A stretch of DNA of 23,458 nucleotides, taken from XN24 sp035514535. GTDB taxonomy: Bacteria > Pseudomonadota > Gammaproteobacteria > Steroidobacterales > XN24. Made by a program: the position numbers and the translations under genes. Location of the stretch: the NCBI GenBank assembly GCA_035514535.1, contig DATKAZ010000072.1, positions 1 through 23,458 on the forward strand, read 5' to 3'. The notes beneath the pieces are model-generated. The model was not told where the DNA came from. It searched no databases and worked only from the letters and a program-made list of their open reading frames with translations. The stretch's first letter is position 1. Each line of letters opens with the position of its first letter. Positions 13,762 through 22,739 of this stretch are shown one piece after another.

Positions 13762-16386
13762 ATGAATCAGCCAGGATCGGGCAACGACAGCGACGCACAT
13801 GCGTTCATCGTCCACCGGCGCGACAAGTCCACCAAGCAGTCCGTCCTGATCGGCGACAAGATTGCCAACTGGTCGATCACGCTCGGGGGTCTGCTGGTCA
13901 TCGTGGCGGTGATTACCATTATGTTGTTCCTGGTGTCGGTGGCGCTGCCGTTGGCCACCGGCGGCGAAGTTCGCCAACACAGCGTCTACACGCTCGGTAC
14001 ACCCAAGCAGGTCGCGTGGCTCACGGCGGACGAGTACACCACCCTCGGGCTGCGCATCACGGCCGACGGCCAGGTGAGCGCATTCCACATCCCGACCGGC
14101 ACTTTCGTGACCGCGTCTGACCTCGAATTTGCCGAGACGGCGACCGCCGTGGCCGGGGTCGTGACGCGAGAGCAGGTGGCCTTCGGGTTCGCCGACGGCT
14201 CGGTGCGTTTCGGGACTTTCAATTTCGAGCCCGGCGTGATCACGGCGGACAATCTGCCTGCGGGCCGGCAGCAGCTCAACGAGAGCGACAGCCTGGCCGG
14301 CATCACGATCTACCGCGAGCTGAACACCGGCGATTACCGTACGATCACGCCCGCCTGGACCATTGGCGATGCCCAGCAGATTTCGGAACACCCGATCATC
14401 GCAATCGATTACCGGGTCGGCGGTACGGTCGAGCGGCCCACGCGCTCGTTCGTGACGGTGGATGCCGCCGGCGTGGCACGCGTTTCGCGCGCCGTGATCC
14501 AGCGCAATCTCATGACGGGCGCGGAACAGGTGAGGCTCACGTCGAGCACGCTGCCGACCCTCCCCGAGGGTACGCAGGTGACGCGCGTGCTGATGGCGAG
14601 CACGGCCGACCGGGTCATGATCGCGACCCGCGACGGGACGCTGTATCGGTATGACGTGCGTGACTTTGGTGCCCCGGTGCTGGCGGAGACCACCCGGGCC
14701 TTCGATGGCGCCGGCGACGTGGAGATTACTTCGCTGGCCTTCTTGAATTCCGAGCTCGCGATGGTGGTCGGCGGCTCCAACGGCGCGGTGGACGTTTTTT
14801 TCCGGCTGGAGCGGCCCGATGCGAACACCACCGACGGTTACCAGATGGTGCGGGCGCGCAGCCACGAGTCGCAGGGCTCGCCGATCGTGGCAATGTCGGT
14901 ATCGCAGCGGAAGAAGTCCCTCGCGACGCTCGGCGCGGACGGCAGCTTGTGGATCCGGCATTCCACGTCAGAGCAAACGTTGTTCAAACTGCAGCGCGAA
15001 AGCGCCGCGGACACCGAGGCGGCGGTGATGCTGATGCCTCGCACGGACGGCGTGCTGCTGGTAGATCACAACGGCAACGTCGATGCCTGGGACTTCTATT
15101 ATCCGCATCCCGAAACAACCCTGCGGGCGATTTTCGGCAAGCTCTGGTACGAGGGTTATCCCGAGCCGACCTACACCTGGCAGTCGTCCTCGGGCACCGA
15201 CGTGTTCGAGCCGAAGTACTCGCTCGTGCCGCTGATCTTCGGCACCCTCAAAGCCACTGTCTATGCGCTGATGTTCGCCGTGCCGATTGCGCTGATGGGC
15301 GCCATTTACACCTCCGAGTTCCTGCATCGCCGCGTGCGCGCCACCGTCAAGCCGGTGATGGAAATGATGGAATCGCTGCCGACCGTGGTGCTCGGCTTCA
15401 TTGCGGCCCTCGTGCTGGCGCCGATCATCGAGGAGTGGATCGCCGCCGTGATCCTGTCGTTCGTCTCCATTCCGATGGGATTGATGCTGGGTGCGTTCGT
15501 CTGGCAGACCTTGCCGGTCACGCTCTCGCTGAAGCTCGGCGGCATCCCCAAGTTCTTTTTCATGGTGGCCTCGATCCTGCTGTTCGGCTACGTCGCCTTC
15601 ATGCTTGGGCCAACCTTCGAGCGGGCATTGTTCTACGGTGACTTCAAGGCCTGGGTGAACGGTGACGTCGGCACGGGCATGCCATTCCTTTTCCTGATCG
15701 GTTTCCCGCTGTCATTCATGCTGGTGGCGTGGAGTTTCGGGCGGACTTTCGGCCATACATGGCGCAACAAGTTGCGCGACCTCAGCAGGGAGCAGGCTGG
15801 GCGAATCGATTTCGCGCGCTGGGGAGTGTTCGTGCTGGCGGCAGCGCTTCTGTCATGGGCCATTGCGGGCCTGCTGACGCTGGCAGGCTACGATCCGCGT
15901 GGTGGGGTGGTGGATACCTATTCACAGCGCAATGCGCTGGTGGTGGGTTTCGTGATGGGCTTCGCCGTCATCCCGAACATCTACACCCTCGCAGAAGATG
16001 CCCTGAACTCGGTGCCGTCACACCTTCGCGCCGCATCGTTGGCGGCCGGCGCGACGCCCTGGCAGACCGCGATGTGGGTGATTCTGCCCGTGGCTGCCTC
16101 GGGCGTGTTCTCCGCCGTAATGATCGGCATGGGCCGCGCAGTGGGTGAAACCATGATCGTGGTGATGGCGGCGGGCAACACGCCGGTGCTGGACTGGAAC
16201 ATCTTCTCCGGGCTGCGCACGCTGTCGGCCAACATCGCGGTGGAGCTGCCCGAGGCGGTCAAGGATGGGACGCTTTATCGAACGTTGTTCCTCGCGGCGC
16301 TGACGCTCTTCGTCCTGACCTTTGTCATCAACACGCTCGCCGAGCTGGTGCGCCAGCGTTTCCGCAAGCGCGCCTTCCAGCTCTGA
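13762..16386 (+). CDS. pstC: Phosphate ABC permease PstC, long form with periplasmic propeller-like domain
   Basis: This 874-residue permease half differs from the roughly 320-residue E. coli PstC. One membrane helix (about 37-62) is followed by about 410 periplasmic residues. Their recurrent strands (FGFADGSVRFG, LYRYDVRDF, VVGGSNGAVDVFF, TLGADGSLWIRH, LVDHNGNVDAWDF) resemble blades of a WD40/PQQ-type beta-propeller. The permease core starts near 490 (FGTLKATVYALMFAVPI), with the coupling EAA loop near 745-770 (EDALNSVPSHLR). Pseudomonas-type PstC proteins are also long. ATG 13762 is preferred over upstream in-frame starts, which would add a non-membrane leader; its ribosome site is weak. 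It is 18 bases from pstA. Confidence 0.9.
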   Translation: MNQPGSGNDSDAHAFIVHRRDKSTKQSVLIGDKIANWSITLGGLLVIVAVITIMLFLVSVALPLATGGEVRQHSVYTLGTPKQVAWLTADEYTTLGLRITADGQVSAFHIPTGTFVTASDLEFAETATAVAGVVTREQVAFGFADGSVRFGTFNFEPGVITADNLPAGRQQLNESDSLAGITIYRELNTGDYRTITPAWTIGDAQQISEHPIIAIDYRVGGTVERPTRSFVTVDAAGVARVSRAVIQRNLMTGAEQVRLTSSTLPTLPEGTQVTRVLMASTADRVMIATRDGTLYRYDVRDFGAPVLAETTRAFDGAGDVEITSLAFLNSELAMVVGGSNGAVDVFFRLERPDANTTDGYQMVRARSHESQGSPIVAMSVSQRKKSLATLGADGSLWIRHSTSEQTLFKLQRESAADTEAAVMLMPRTDGVLLVDHNGNVDAWDFYYPHPETTLRAIFGKLWYEGYPEPTYTWQSSSGTDVFEPKYSLVPLIFGTLKATVYALMFAVPIALMGAIYTSEFLHRRVRATVKPVMEMMESLPTVVLGFIAALVLAPIIEEWIAAVILSFVSIPMGLMLGAFVWQTLPVTLSLKLGGIPKFFFMVASILLFGYVAFMLGPTFERALFYGDFKAWVNGDVGTGMPFLFLIGFPLSFMLVAWSFGRTFGHTWRNKLRDLSREQAGRIDFARWGVFVLAAALLSWAIAGLLTLAGYDPRGGVVDTYSQRNALVVGFVMGFAVIPNIYTLAEDALNSVPSHLRAASLAAGATPWQTAMWVILPVAASGVFSAVMIGMGRAVGETMIVVMAAGNTPVLDWNIFSGLRTLSANIAVELPEAVKDGTLYRTLFLAALTLFVLTFVINTLAELVRQRFRKRAFQL

Positions 16387-16404
16387 TCCTGGAGAGAGAT
16401 TCGT

Positions 16405-18150
16405 ATGGCGATCACTGCTGAAAGCACCGGAAAGGCGTCCCTTGTCGAGGAGCCGAAGCGCCTCGGCGTTCGCAAGTACAGCGCCGATATTTCCGCAGTG
16501 GGCGAACCCTGGCTCTGGGGCCTCGGCGGGGCACTGGCACTCGGCATCATCCTGGTCGCCGGATTCCTGACGATGATTTTCTGGAATGGAGCCTCGACGT
16601 TCTGGCCGAAGCCCATTCACCTGGTCACCCTGACCGATGGATCTGTGGTGGCCGGCGAGCCCACGCGCTCGAGCGTTTACCGTGTCAGCGAAGCCATCCG
16701 GGAGCAGCTTGGCGAAACCGCAAACGCGATGATCGACGAGGGCGATGGTTTCGCCCGGCGCGTCCTGTATCGCTCCGCCAACTTCGATCTGTATGGCGAC
16801 GATTTCCGTTGGGTTTCCGAATACGAAGTCGAGCGAATCGAGACGCCGGCAGACTTCTTCCTGTTGGAGCGCCAGGAGTGGGGGCCGTTCGTGGGCCGGA
16901 TACTCAAGGTGCACTTCGACGGTGAGGAGATCGCGGCGGACAAGCTGAGCTACGGCCAGCTGCGGCGGTACCAGGACCAGGCGCGCGATCGTTTCCACGA
17001 AATCCGGCACATCGAGCAAAAAGACATCGGTGCGGTCAACTACTACATCGAGCGGCAGCGCCTTGGCCTGCGCAAGGTCCAATTGCGACACGGTGACGAC
17101 TCGCCCGAATATGCCGCCGCGGCCGCCCGGACCAATGCCCGGATCGCCGAATTGGAGGCAGAGTTTGCCGGATACCAGGCCCGGATTGCCGAGATACGTG
17201 AGCGGGATCGCAAGGACCGCTTCCTGCTGGAAGAGGTCGGCGGGCGCACCAAGGATCAACTGATGTCCGAGGTGGTTCGGCTCTATCCAGCCAACGACCT
17301 CAGCTTCGGCCAGAAAGTGGGCATCTACCTGTCGCGCTGGTGGGAATTCCTGAGCTCTGAGCCACGTGAGGCCAACATGGAAGGCGGCGTGCTGCCGGCC
17401 ATTTTCGGCACCGTGGCCATGACCCTGATCATGGTGGTGATCGTCGCGCCGTTCGGCGTCGTCACCGCGCTCTACCTGCGCGAGTACGCCAAGCAGGGCA
17501 AGATCGTGTCCATCGTGCGCGTCTCGGTGAACAACCTGGCCGGCGTGCCGTCCATCGTGTTCGGCGTGTTCGGGCTGGGATTCTTTGCCTACACGATGGG
17601 TGTGACCATTGACCAGCTGTTTTACCCGGAGCGGCTGCCGAGTCCCACTTTCGGCACGGGCGGCATTCTCTGGGCGTCGCTGACGCTTGCGCTGCTGACC
17701 GTGCCGGTGGTGATCGTGGCGGCCGAGGAAGCACTCTCGGCTGTGCCGCGCTCGATGCGGGAAGGCTCGCTGGCCTGCGGCGCGTCCAAGTGGCAGACCA
17801 TTCGGCGCGTGGTCCTGCCACGCGCCATGCCGGGCATCATGACCGGGCTCATCCTGGCGATGGCACGCGGCGCCGGCGAGGTCGCGCCGCTGATGCTGAT
17901 CGGTGTGGTCAAACTGGCACCGATGCTGCCGATTGACACCTTCCCGCCATTCGTCCATCTCGAGCGCAGCTTCATGCACCTCGGCTTTCACATCTATGAC
18001 GTCGGCTTCCAGTCGCGTAACTCGGAGGCCGGCAAGCCGATGGTGTATGTCACCACGATGCTGCTACTGTTCCTGATCGTGGCGATGAACTCGTCAGCGA
18101 TTTACATCCGCAACCGGCTGAAGCGCAAGTTCGCCGTCGGCCAGTTCTGA
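16405..18150 (+). CDS. pstA: Phosphate ABC permease PstA, long form with coiled-coil insert
   Basis: This 581-residue partner of PstC is about twice the E. coli length. A first helix near 34-60 is followed by about 265 periplasmic residues. That insert contains a long charged helical stretch (about 185-285, rich in Glu, Arg, Gln and Ala, with DQARDRFHEIRHIEQKD and ARIAELEAEFAGYQARIAEI) that looks like a coiled coil. The permease core begins near 330 (FGTVAMTLIMVVIV), with its EAA loop at about 441-465 (EEALSAVPRSMREG). The start is ATG 16405 behind GGAGAG. Together with the long PstC it predicts a large periplasmic structure on this transporter. Confidence 0.9.
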   Translation: MAITAESTGKASLVEEPKRLGVRKYSADISAVGEPWLWGLGGALALGIILVAGFLTMIFWNGASTFWPKPIHLVTLTDGSVVAGEPTRSSVYRVSEAIREQLGETANAMIDEGDGFARRVLYRSANFDLYGDDFRWVSEYEVERIETPADFFLLERQEWGPFVGRILKVHFDGEEIAADKLSYGQLRRYQDQARDRFHEIRHIEQKDIGAVNYYIERQRLGLRKVQLRHGDDSPEYAAAAARTNARIAELEAEFAGYQARIAEIRERDRKDRFLLEEVGGRTKDQLMSEVVRLYPANDLSFGQKVGIYLSRWWEFLSSEPREANMEGGVLPAIFGTVAMTLIMVVIVAPFGVVTALYLREYAKQGKIVSIVRVSVNNLAGVPSIVFGVFGLGFFAYTMGVTIDQLFYPERLPSPTFGTGGILWASLTLALLTVPVVIVAAEEALSAVPRSMREGSLACGASKWQTIRRVVLPRAMPGIMTGLILAMARGAGEVAPLMLIGVVKLAPMLPIDTFPPFVHLERSFMHLGFHIYDVGFQSRNSEAGKPMVYVTTMLLLFLIVAMNSSAIYIRNRLKRKFAVGQF

Positions 18151-18172
18151 ACCACGCCCCGGAGTTTTTCGC

Positions 18173-19012
18173 ATGAATGCAGTCGCAGAATCCACGCCGG
18201 CCGCCGAGCCCGTTGCGGGCATCGAGCCGACGAAGTTCCACGTCACGACCTCGCCGGACGGCGCGGCGCTCGACCTGCGCAGCTTCAATCTCTGGTACGG
18301 TGACGTGCAAGCGCTGTTCGACGTCAACATGGAGATCCAGAAAGGCCTGGTGACGGCGCTGATCGGTCCGTCCGGCTGCGGCAAATCGACGCTGCTGCGT
18401 TCGCTGAACCGCATGAACGACCTGGTGGACGAGTTGAAGGTGTCCGGTGAGATCATCGTCAACGACGAGAACATCCTGCGATCGGGTATCGATGTCATCG
18501 CCTTGCGCAAGCGCATGGGCATGGTGTTCCAGAAGCCCAATCCCTTCGCCATGTCCATCTACGAGAACGTGGTCTACCCGCTGCGGGTCGATGGCGTCAG
18601 CAACAAGAAGATCCTCAACGAGACCTGCGAGCGTGCACTGAAAGGCGCCGCACTTTGGGACGAGGCCAAGGACCGGTTGCAGGAATCCGCTCTGAGCCTG
18701 TCCGGCGGCCAGCAGCAGCGCCTGTGCATCGCCCGGGCGATCGCCTCCGATCCGGAAATTCTCCTGATGGATGAGCCCTGCTCGGCGCTCGACCCGATCG
18801 CCACGGCGAAAATCGAGGAACTCATCGACGAGCTCAAGGGCCATTACTCCATCGTGATCGTGACTCACAACATGCAGCAGGCCGCGCGCGTCTCCGACAA
18901 CACGGCCTTCATGTACCTGGGGCGGCTGATCGAGTACGGCACCACGGACACGGTGTTCACCAACCCCAGGGCCAAGCGCACGAGTGACTATGTCACGGGC
19001 CGCTTCGGTTAA
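18173..19012 (+). CDS. pstB: Phosphate ABC transporter ATPase PstB
   Basis: This 279-residue nucleotide-binding subunit powers PstCA. All catalytic motifs are intact: Walker A GPSGCGKST (K71), Q-loop Q120 (MVFQKPNPF), signature LSGGQ at 176-180, Walker B D200 with catalytic E201, D-loop SALD and H-loop H232 (IVTHNM). The start is ATG 18173 with GGAG upstream. Its final 23 bases overlap the start of the downstream PstS-PstC fusion gene. It provides an internal standard for judging the altered second PstB at 21885. Confidence 0.97.
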   Translation: MNAVAESTPAAEPVAGIEPTKFHVTTSPDGAALDLRSFNLWYGDVQALFDVNMEIQKGLVTALIGPSGCGKSTLLRSLNRMNDLVDELKVSGEIIVNDENILRSGIDVIALRKRMGMVFQKPNPFAMSIYENVVYPLRVDGVSNKKILNETCERALKGAALWDEAKDRLQESALSLSGGQQQRLCIARAIASDPEILLMDEPCSALDPIATAKIEELIDELKGHYSIVIVTHNMQQAARVSDNTAFMYLGRLIEYGTTDTVFTNPRAKRTSDYVTGRFG

Positions 19013-21041
19013 CCGTGCCGCACCACCGGCGCTCTTGCTGGCGATGCTGCTGCTCGCGCCGGCCGCCGACGCTGCGCGCAGCCACCCTGTGATCGCCGGG
19101 TCCTCGACGATCTTTCCGTTCGCGGCGGCGGTGGCGGAGCGCGCCCCGGGTCCGGGTGCACTGATCCTGCCGATGGGCAGCGGCGCGGGGATCGCCTGGT
19201 TCTGCGAGGGACTCGGGGCGCAGACTCCGGACATCGTCATGGCGTCGCGCGCCATGACGCCGGAAGAGGCCAGCGCGTGCCGGGTCGCGGGCGCAAGCCC
19301 GCTGGAGCGCGTGCAGATCGGCTGGGACGGCATCGTCCTCGCCGCGCACGCCGACGGCGCATTGCCCGGGCTGACGCTCGCCGATCTCTGGCGCGCACTC
19401 GCCCAGCGCGTGCCGGACCCCGCCGGCGGCACGGAGTGGGTAGCCAACCCGTACCGCAGCTGGCATGAAATACGGCCGGAGCTGCCGGACCTGCCGATCC
19501 GCGTGCTCGGTCCGCCGGCCACGTCCGGGACGCGCGACGCGTTTGCTGCGCTGGCCATACGTCCCGCCTGCGAGGCGGCGCTGCACGGCCATCCGCGCGC
19601 GGACGGGGAGCGGCGGCATTGCGGCGAGCTGCGCCGCGACGGCGCGTGGGTCGATGCCGGCGAGAACGACGACGGACTCATCGCACGGCTGGGCGCGGAC
19701 CCGGCATCGCTCGGTGTAGTCGGGTTCGGCGCGCTGGTGCGCAATGCCGGTCGGGTCGGCGCGGTCTGCCTCGACGGCAGTTGCCCTGACGCGGACACGA
19801 TCCGCGCCGGCGGCTACCCGCTGGCTCGGCCGTTGTACCTGTATCTCAAGCCGGCACACCGGGCCTTCGTCCCATCGCTCGATGCCTTCGTCGCTGGATT
19901 TTTTGCAGCGCAGGCAACAGCGGAGGGCGGCCGGCTTGCCAGGCTCGGACTCGTGCCGGCGCCTGCCGACGCGGCGCGCCAGCCCCACGCCGCCGATGCG
20001 GGCGCGGTGACCGGCGCCGGCTGGCGGAACATTCGCGGCTGGATCGCTGGCGGTGTGCTGCTCGCCGTCGTGGTCGCGTTGGCGGCGGGCATGGCGCTGG
20101 TGCGCCGCCCGGTGCCGGCCAGCCGGCTGCTGGAGAAGGCCATGGGCACGGTGCTGTGGTCGAGTGCGGTGGTGTCCGGCGCGCTGCTGGCCGTGGTGCT
20201 TGCGACGCTGGTCGTCCCGACGCTGAACTTCTTTTTGCAGGTATCCCCGGTCGAGTTCCTGGGCGGGCGGCACTGGAGCCCGGAGAGCGCCATTCGCGCG
20301 TCACAGGTCGTGGGCGAGGGCGCTTTCGGCGTCCTTCCAGTGCTGCTCGGCAGCGTCATGGTGGCGTTCATCGCGCTGGCTTTTGCGCTGCCGCTGGCGT
20401 GCGCCGCGGCGGTGCATGGCCATGCCTGGGCCGGGCTCCGCTTTCGGCGCGGCTGGCGTGTCGGGATGCGCCTCGCGGCGCTCATCCCGGCGGTCGTCTA
20501 CGGCCTGTTCGCGGCGCTGACGGCCGGCCCGGCGATCGCCGCCACAGCAGCTGCACTCGGCCTCGGCGCCGCGGCGGAGAGCACGCTGGCGGCGGGCATC
20601 GTCGTTGGCATCATGCTGTTGCCGGTGCTCGCCGTACGCATCGAGGATGCGCTGGCTGCGATCCCTGCGGCGGCAGCCGAGGCGGCGCTCGGCCTCGGTG
20701 CGACGCGCTGGGAGGCGCTGCGCGATATCGTCCTGCCGGCGGCACGCCCGGCCATCGGTGCCGCAGTGCTGCTGGCCGTGTCGCGGGCGCTGGGCGAGAC
20801 GGTCGTGGTGCTGATGGCCGTCGGGCTCGTGGCGAACTGGACGCTCGACCCGCTCGCGTCGACGACCACCGTCACGGCGCAAATGGTCGCGCTGATGTCC
20901 GGGACCCATGAACTCGACAACGTCCGCACGCAACTGCCTTTCGTCCTCGGCCTGTTCCTTGCGATCATCATCCTGCCGCCCAATGCCTGGGCACTGCGCA
21001 TCCTGCGGAGATCCAATGTCACGCCTTCGCCGGTCTACTGA
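18990..21041 (+). CDS. PstS-PstC fusion: phosphate-binding domain joined to permease
   Basis: One uninterrupted 683-residue frame carries two Pst subunits. After a signal peptide (about 1-28, cut near ADA), residues about 32-325 form a PstS-like domain: GSSTIFPF at 37-44, MGSGAG at 62-67, DIVMASRAM, and TSGTRD at 178-183. A Pro/Ala-rich linker and an extra helix (351-371) follow, then a PstC-like permease (388-683) whose EAA loop lies near 552-580 (EDALAAIPAAAAEAALGLGA). The extra helix would leave the binding domain outside and restore the normal inward N-terminus of PstC. Five or more cysteines in the binding domain could form disulfides. ATG 18990 is chosen; GTG 18984 is an alternative. 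It overlaps pstB upstream and a PstA gene downstream. Confidence 0.88.
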   Translation: MSRAASVNRAAPPALLLAMLLLAPAADAARSHPVIAGSSTIFPFAAAVAERAPGPGALILPMGSGAGIAWFCEGLGAQTPDIVMASRAMTPEEASACRVAGASPLERVQIGWDGIVLAAHADGALPGLTLADLWRALAQRVPDPAGGTEWVANPYRSWHEIRPELPDLPIRVLGPPATSGTRDAFAALAIRPACEAALHGHPRADGERRHCGELRRDGAWVDAGENDDGLIARLGADPASLGVVGFGALVRNAGRVGAVCLDGSCPDADTIRAGGYPLARPLYLYLKPAHRAFVPSLDAFVAGFFAAQATAEGGRLARLGLVPAPADAARQPHAADAGAVTGAGWRNIRGWIAGGVLLAVVVALAAGMALVRRPVPASRLLEKAMGTVLWSSAVVSGALLAVVLATLVVPTLNFFLQVSPVEFLGGRHWSPESAIRASQVVGEGAFGVLPVLLGSVMVAFIALAFALPLACAAAVHGHAWAGLRFRRGWRVGMRLAALIPAVVYGLFAALTAGPAIAATAAALGLGAAAESTLAAGIVVGIMLLPVLAVRIEDALAAIPAAAAEAALGLGATRWEALRDIVLPAARPAIGAAVLLAVSRALGETVVVLMAVGLVANWTLDPLASTTTVTAQMVALMSGTHELDNVRTQLPFVLGLFLAIIILPPNAWALRILRRSNVTPSPVY

Positions 21042-21888
21042 TACGTCGGGCTCGCGTCAGCGCCGCGACCGGACGGCGCGCGTGCTCGCGCGCGGCGGCG
21101 CGTGGCTGCTGCTGCTGTTGCTCGCGCTGCCGTTGCTCGACCTGCTGCGGCGCGCGAGCGGCGGTCTCGAGTGGGCCCTGTTCCTGAGGCCGGATTCGAT
21201 CGAGGCGGGTGCCGCGGGCATCCGCGGGGCACTGCAGGCGTCGCTGCTGGCGCTGGTGCCGGTGATCCTGGTGGCGACGCCCCTCGGCCTGGCGGTCGCG
21301 GTCTACCTCGAGGAGATCGCCGCGCGGCGCGGCGTCGCGGCCCTCGTCGACGGCAGCGTGCGGCACCTCGCGACCTTGCCGCCGGTCGTATTCGGGCTCC
21401 TTGGTTTCGGCGGCCTGGTGGTCGTGCTGGGCCTGCCGGTCGGGACGCCCCTGCTGGCCGGTGCCGTCCTCGGACTCGCCATGCTGCCGCGCGTCGTGCT
21501 CGCCGGGCAGTTCGCGCTCCGCCAGGTGCCGGCCTTCGTGCGGGAGACCGGCTACGCCATGGGGGCCTCGCCGCTGCAGGTCGTCACGTCTCACGTCCTG
21601 CCGCGCGCGGCACCCGCGATGGTCGGCGCATCCTTTTCAATGCTGGCGCGGGCGCTTGGCGAGGCCGCGCCGCTGCTTCTGGTCGGGTTTGCGGCCTTTG
21701 CCGTCGGCCGTCCGCAGGCCATGACCGAGCCCGGCATCCCGCTGCCGGTCGTCGTATACCAGTGGGGCGGACTGCCGGACCCGTTGTTCGCCGCCAGGGC
21801 CGCGGCGGCGGGGCTGGTACTGGTGGTCGCGGTCATGCTGCTCGGTGTCGCGGGCGAGTGGCTCGCGCGGCGCGGGAGGGCGACGTGA
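21016..21888 (+). CDS. Second PstA-like permease, short form
   Basis: This 290-residue permease has about the length of E. coli PstA and lacks the coiled-coil insert of the PstA at 16405. An Arg-rich N-terminus precedes helix one (about 28-45), and the EAA-type loop lies near 170-195 (RQVPAFVRETGYAMGASPLQ). GEAAPLLLVGF near 215 matches the GEVAPLMLIGV of the first PstA. The start is ATG 21016 with GGAG 6 bases upstream. It overlaps the fusion gene by 26 bases and the next ATPase gene by four (GTGA), so the three are translationally coupled and presumably form one complex. Confidence 0.88.
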   Translation: MSRLRRSTDTSGSRQRRDRTARVLARGGAWLLLLLLALPLLDLLRRASGGLEWALFLRPDSIEAGAAGIRGALQASLLALVPVILVATPLGLAVAVYLEEIAARRGVAALVDGSVRHLATLPPVVFGLLGFGGLVVVLGLPVGTPLLAGAVLGLAMLPRVVLAGQFALRQVPAFVRETGYAMGASPLQVVTSHVLPRAAPAMVGASFSMLARALGEAAPLLLVGFAAFAVGRPQAMTEPGIPLPVVVYQWGGLPDPLFAARAAAAGLVLVVAVMLLGVAGEWLARRGRAT

Positions 21889-22703
21889 GCGTGCCGGCGC
21901 GCGGCGGCGACAACACGGTGCGTATGGCCGGCGCGCCGGCACATGCCGATCCGGTCATCGAGTGTCGTGGCCTATCGGTATTCCGCGGCCAGGATCCGCT
22001 GGTCACCGGCGTCGAGATCGGCTTCGGCCGCAACGAAGTCACCGCCATCGTCGGTGCCCCCGGCGCGGGCAAGACCGCGCTGCTGAAGGCACTGAACCGC
22101 ATGATGGATCTCGATGCCGAGATCCGGATCGTGGGACGGGTGCTGCTCGACGGCGAAGACGTGCGCGCCCCGGGCACGGACGTGCTCGCGCTGCGCGCGC
22201 GGGTCGTCCTCGTGCCGGCCCGGCCGTCCGCCTTCCGCCAGTCTCTGTTCGACAATGTGGCCTATGGGCCGCGCATTCACGGCCGCGCGCGCGATCGCAC
22301 CGAGCTGGAACAGCACGTGCGTGACGGCCTCGAGGCCGCGGGACTGTTCAATGAAGTACGCGATCGGCTCACCGGCTCGTGCGACGGGCTGACGCCGGAG
22401 CAACTCCACCGCCTGTGTATCGCGCGCGCCGTCGCGCTCGACCCCCAGGTGCTGCTGCTCGAGGATCCGTGTCGCGGCCTCGACCCGCCTGCCGCGGCCC
22501 GCATCGAGGACCTCGTGCACGGCCTGGCAAAGCGCTGCAGCGTGATCCTGACCGTGCAGTCAATGCAGATGGCCGGGCGCGTCGCCGGGCGAATCGCGTT
22601 CCTGCATGCGGGCCGGCTGATCGAAGTGAACGAAGCCGACGAGCTGCTGACGACGCCGCGGCATCGCCTGACCGAGGCCTACGTCACGGGCCGGATCGCG
22701 TGA
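21885..22703 (+). CDS. Second PstB-like ATPase with altered catalytic motifs
   Basis: This 272-residue protein aligns end to end with the PstB at 18173, down to a shared YVTGR near the C-terminus, but its active-site motifs differ. Walker A is kept in outline (GAPGAGKTA, K63). The Q-loop Gln is replaced by A112 (VPARPSAF), and the signature reads LTPEQ (169-173) instead of LSGGQ. Walker B reads LLLED, with E193-D194 in place of Asp-Glu, and the H-loop His is Q225 (TVQSMQ). The D-loop keeps GLD. It may bind ATP but is unlikely to hydrolyse it normally on its own. The start is GTG 21885, overlapping the PstA stop. The frame is intact with no stops, so it is not a simple pseudogene. Confidence 0.88.
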   Translation: MSVPARGGDNTVRMAGAPAHADPVIECRGLSVFRGQDPLVTGVEIGFGRNEVTAIVGAPGAGKTALLKALNRMMDLDAEIRIVGRVLLDGEDVRAPGTDVLALRARVVLVPARPSAFRQSLFDNVAYGPRIHGRARDRTELEQHVRDGLEAAGLFNEVRDRLTGSCDGLTPEQLHRLCIARAVALDPQVLLLEDPCRGLDPPAAARIEDLVHGLAKRCSVILTVQSMQMAGRVAGRIAFLHAGRLIEVNEADELLTTPRHRLTEAYVTGRIA

Positions 22704-22739
22704 GCGCCCGCATGAGTATTCACCAGGAGAGTAATGATC

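Noticed and set aside
21885..22703. Pseudogene interpretation of the second PstB.
   Set aside because: The frame is intact over the full PstB length, has a start coupled to the previous gene, and its changes fall in catalytic motifs while the fold-defining parts are kept; functional divergence fits better than decay.
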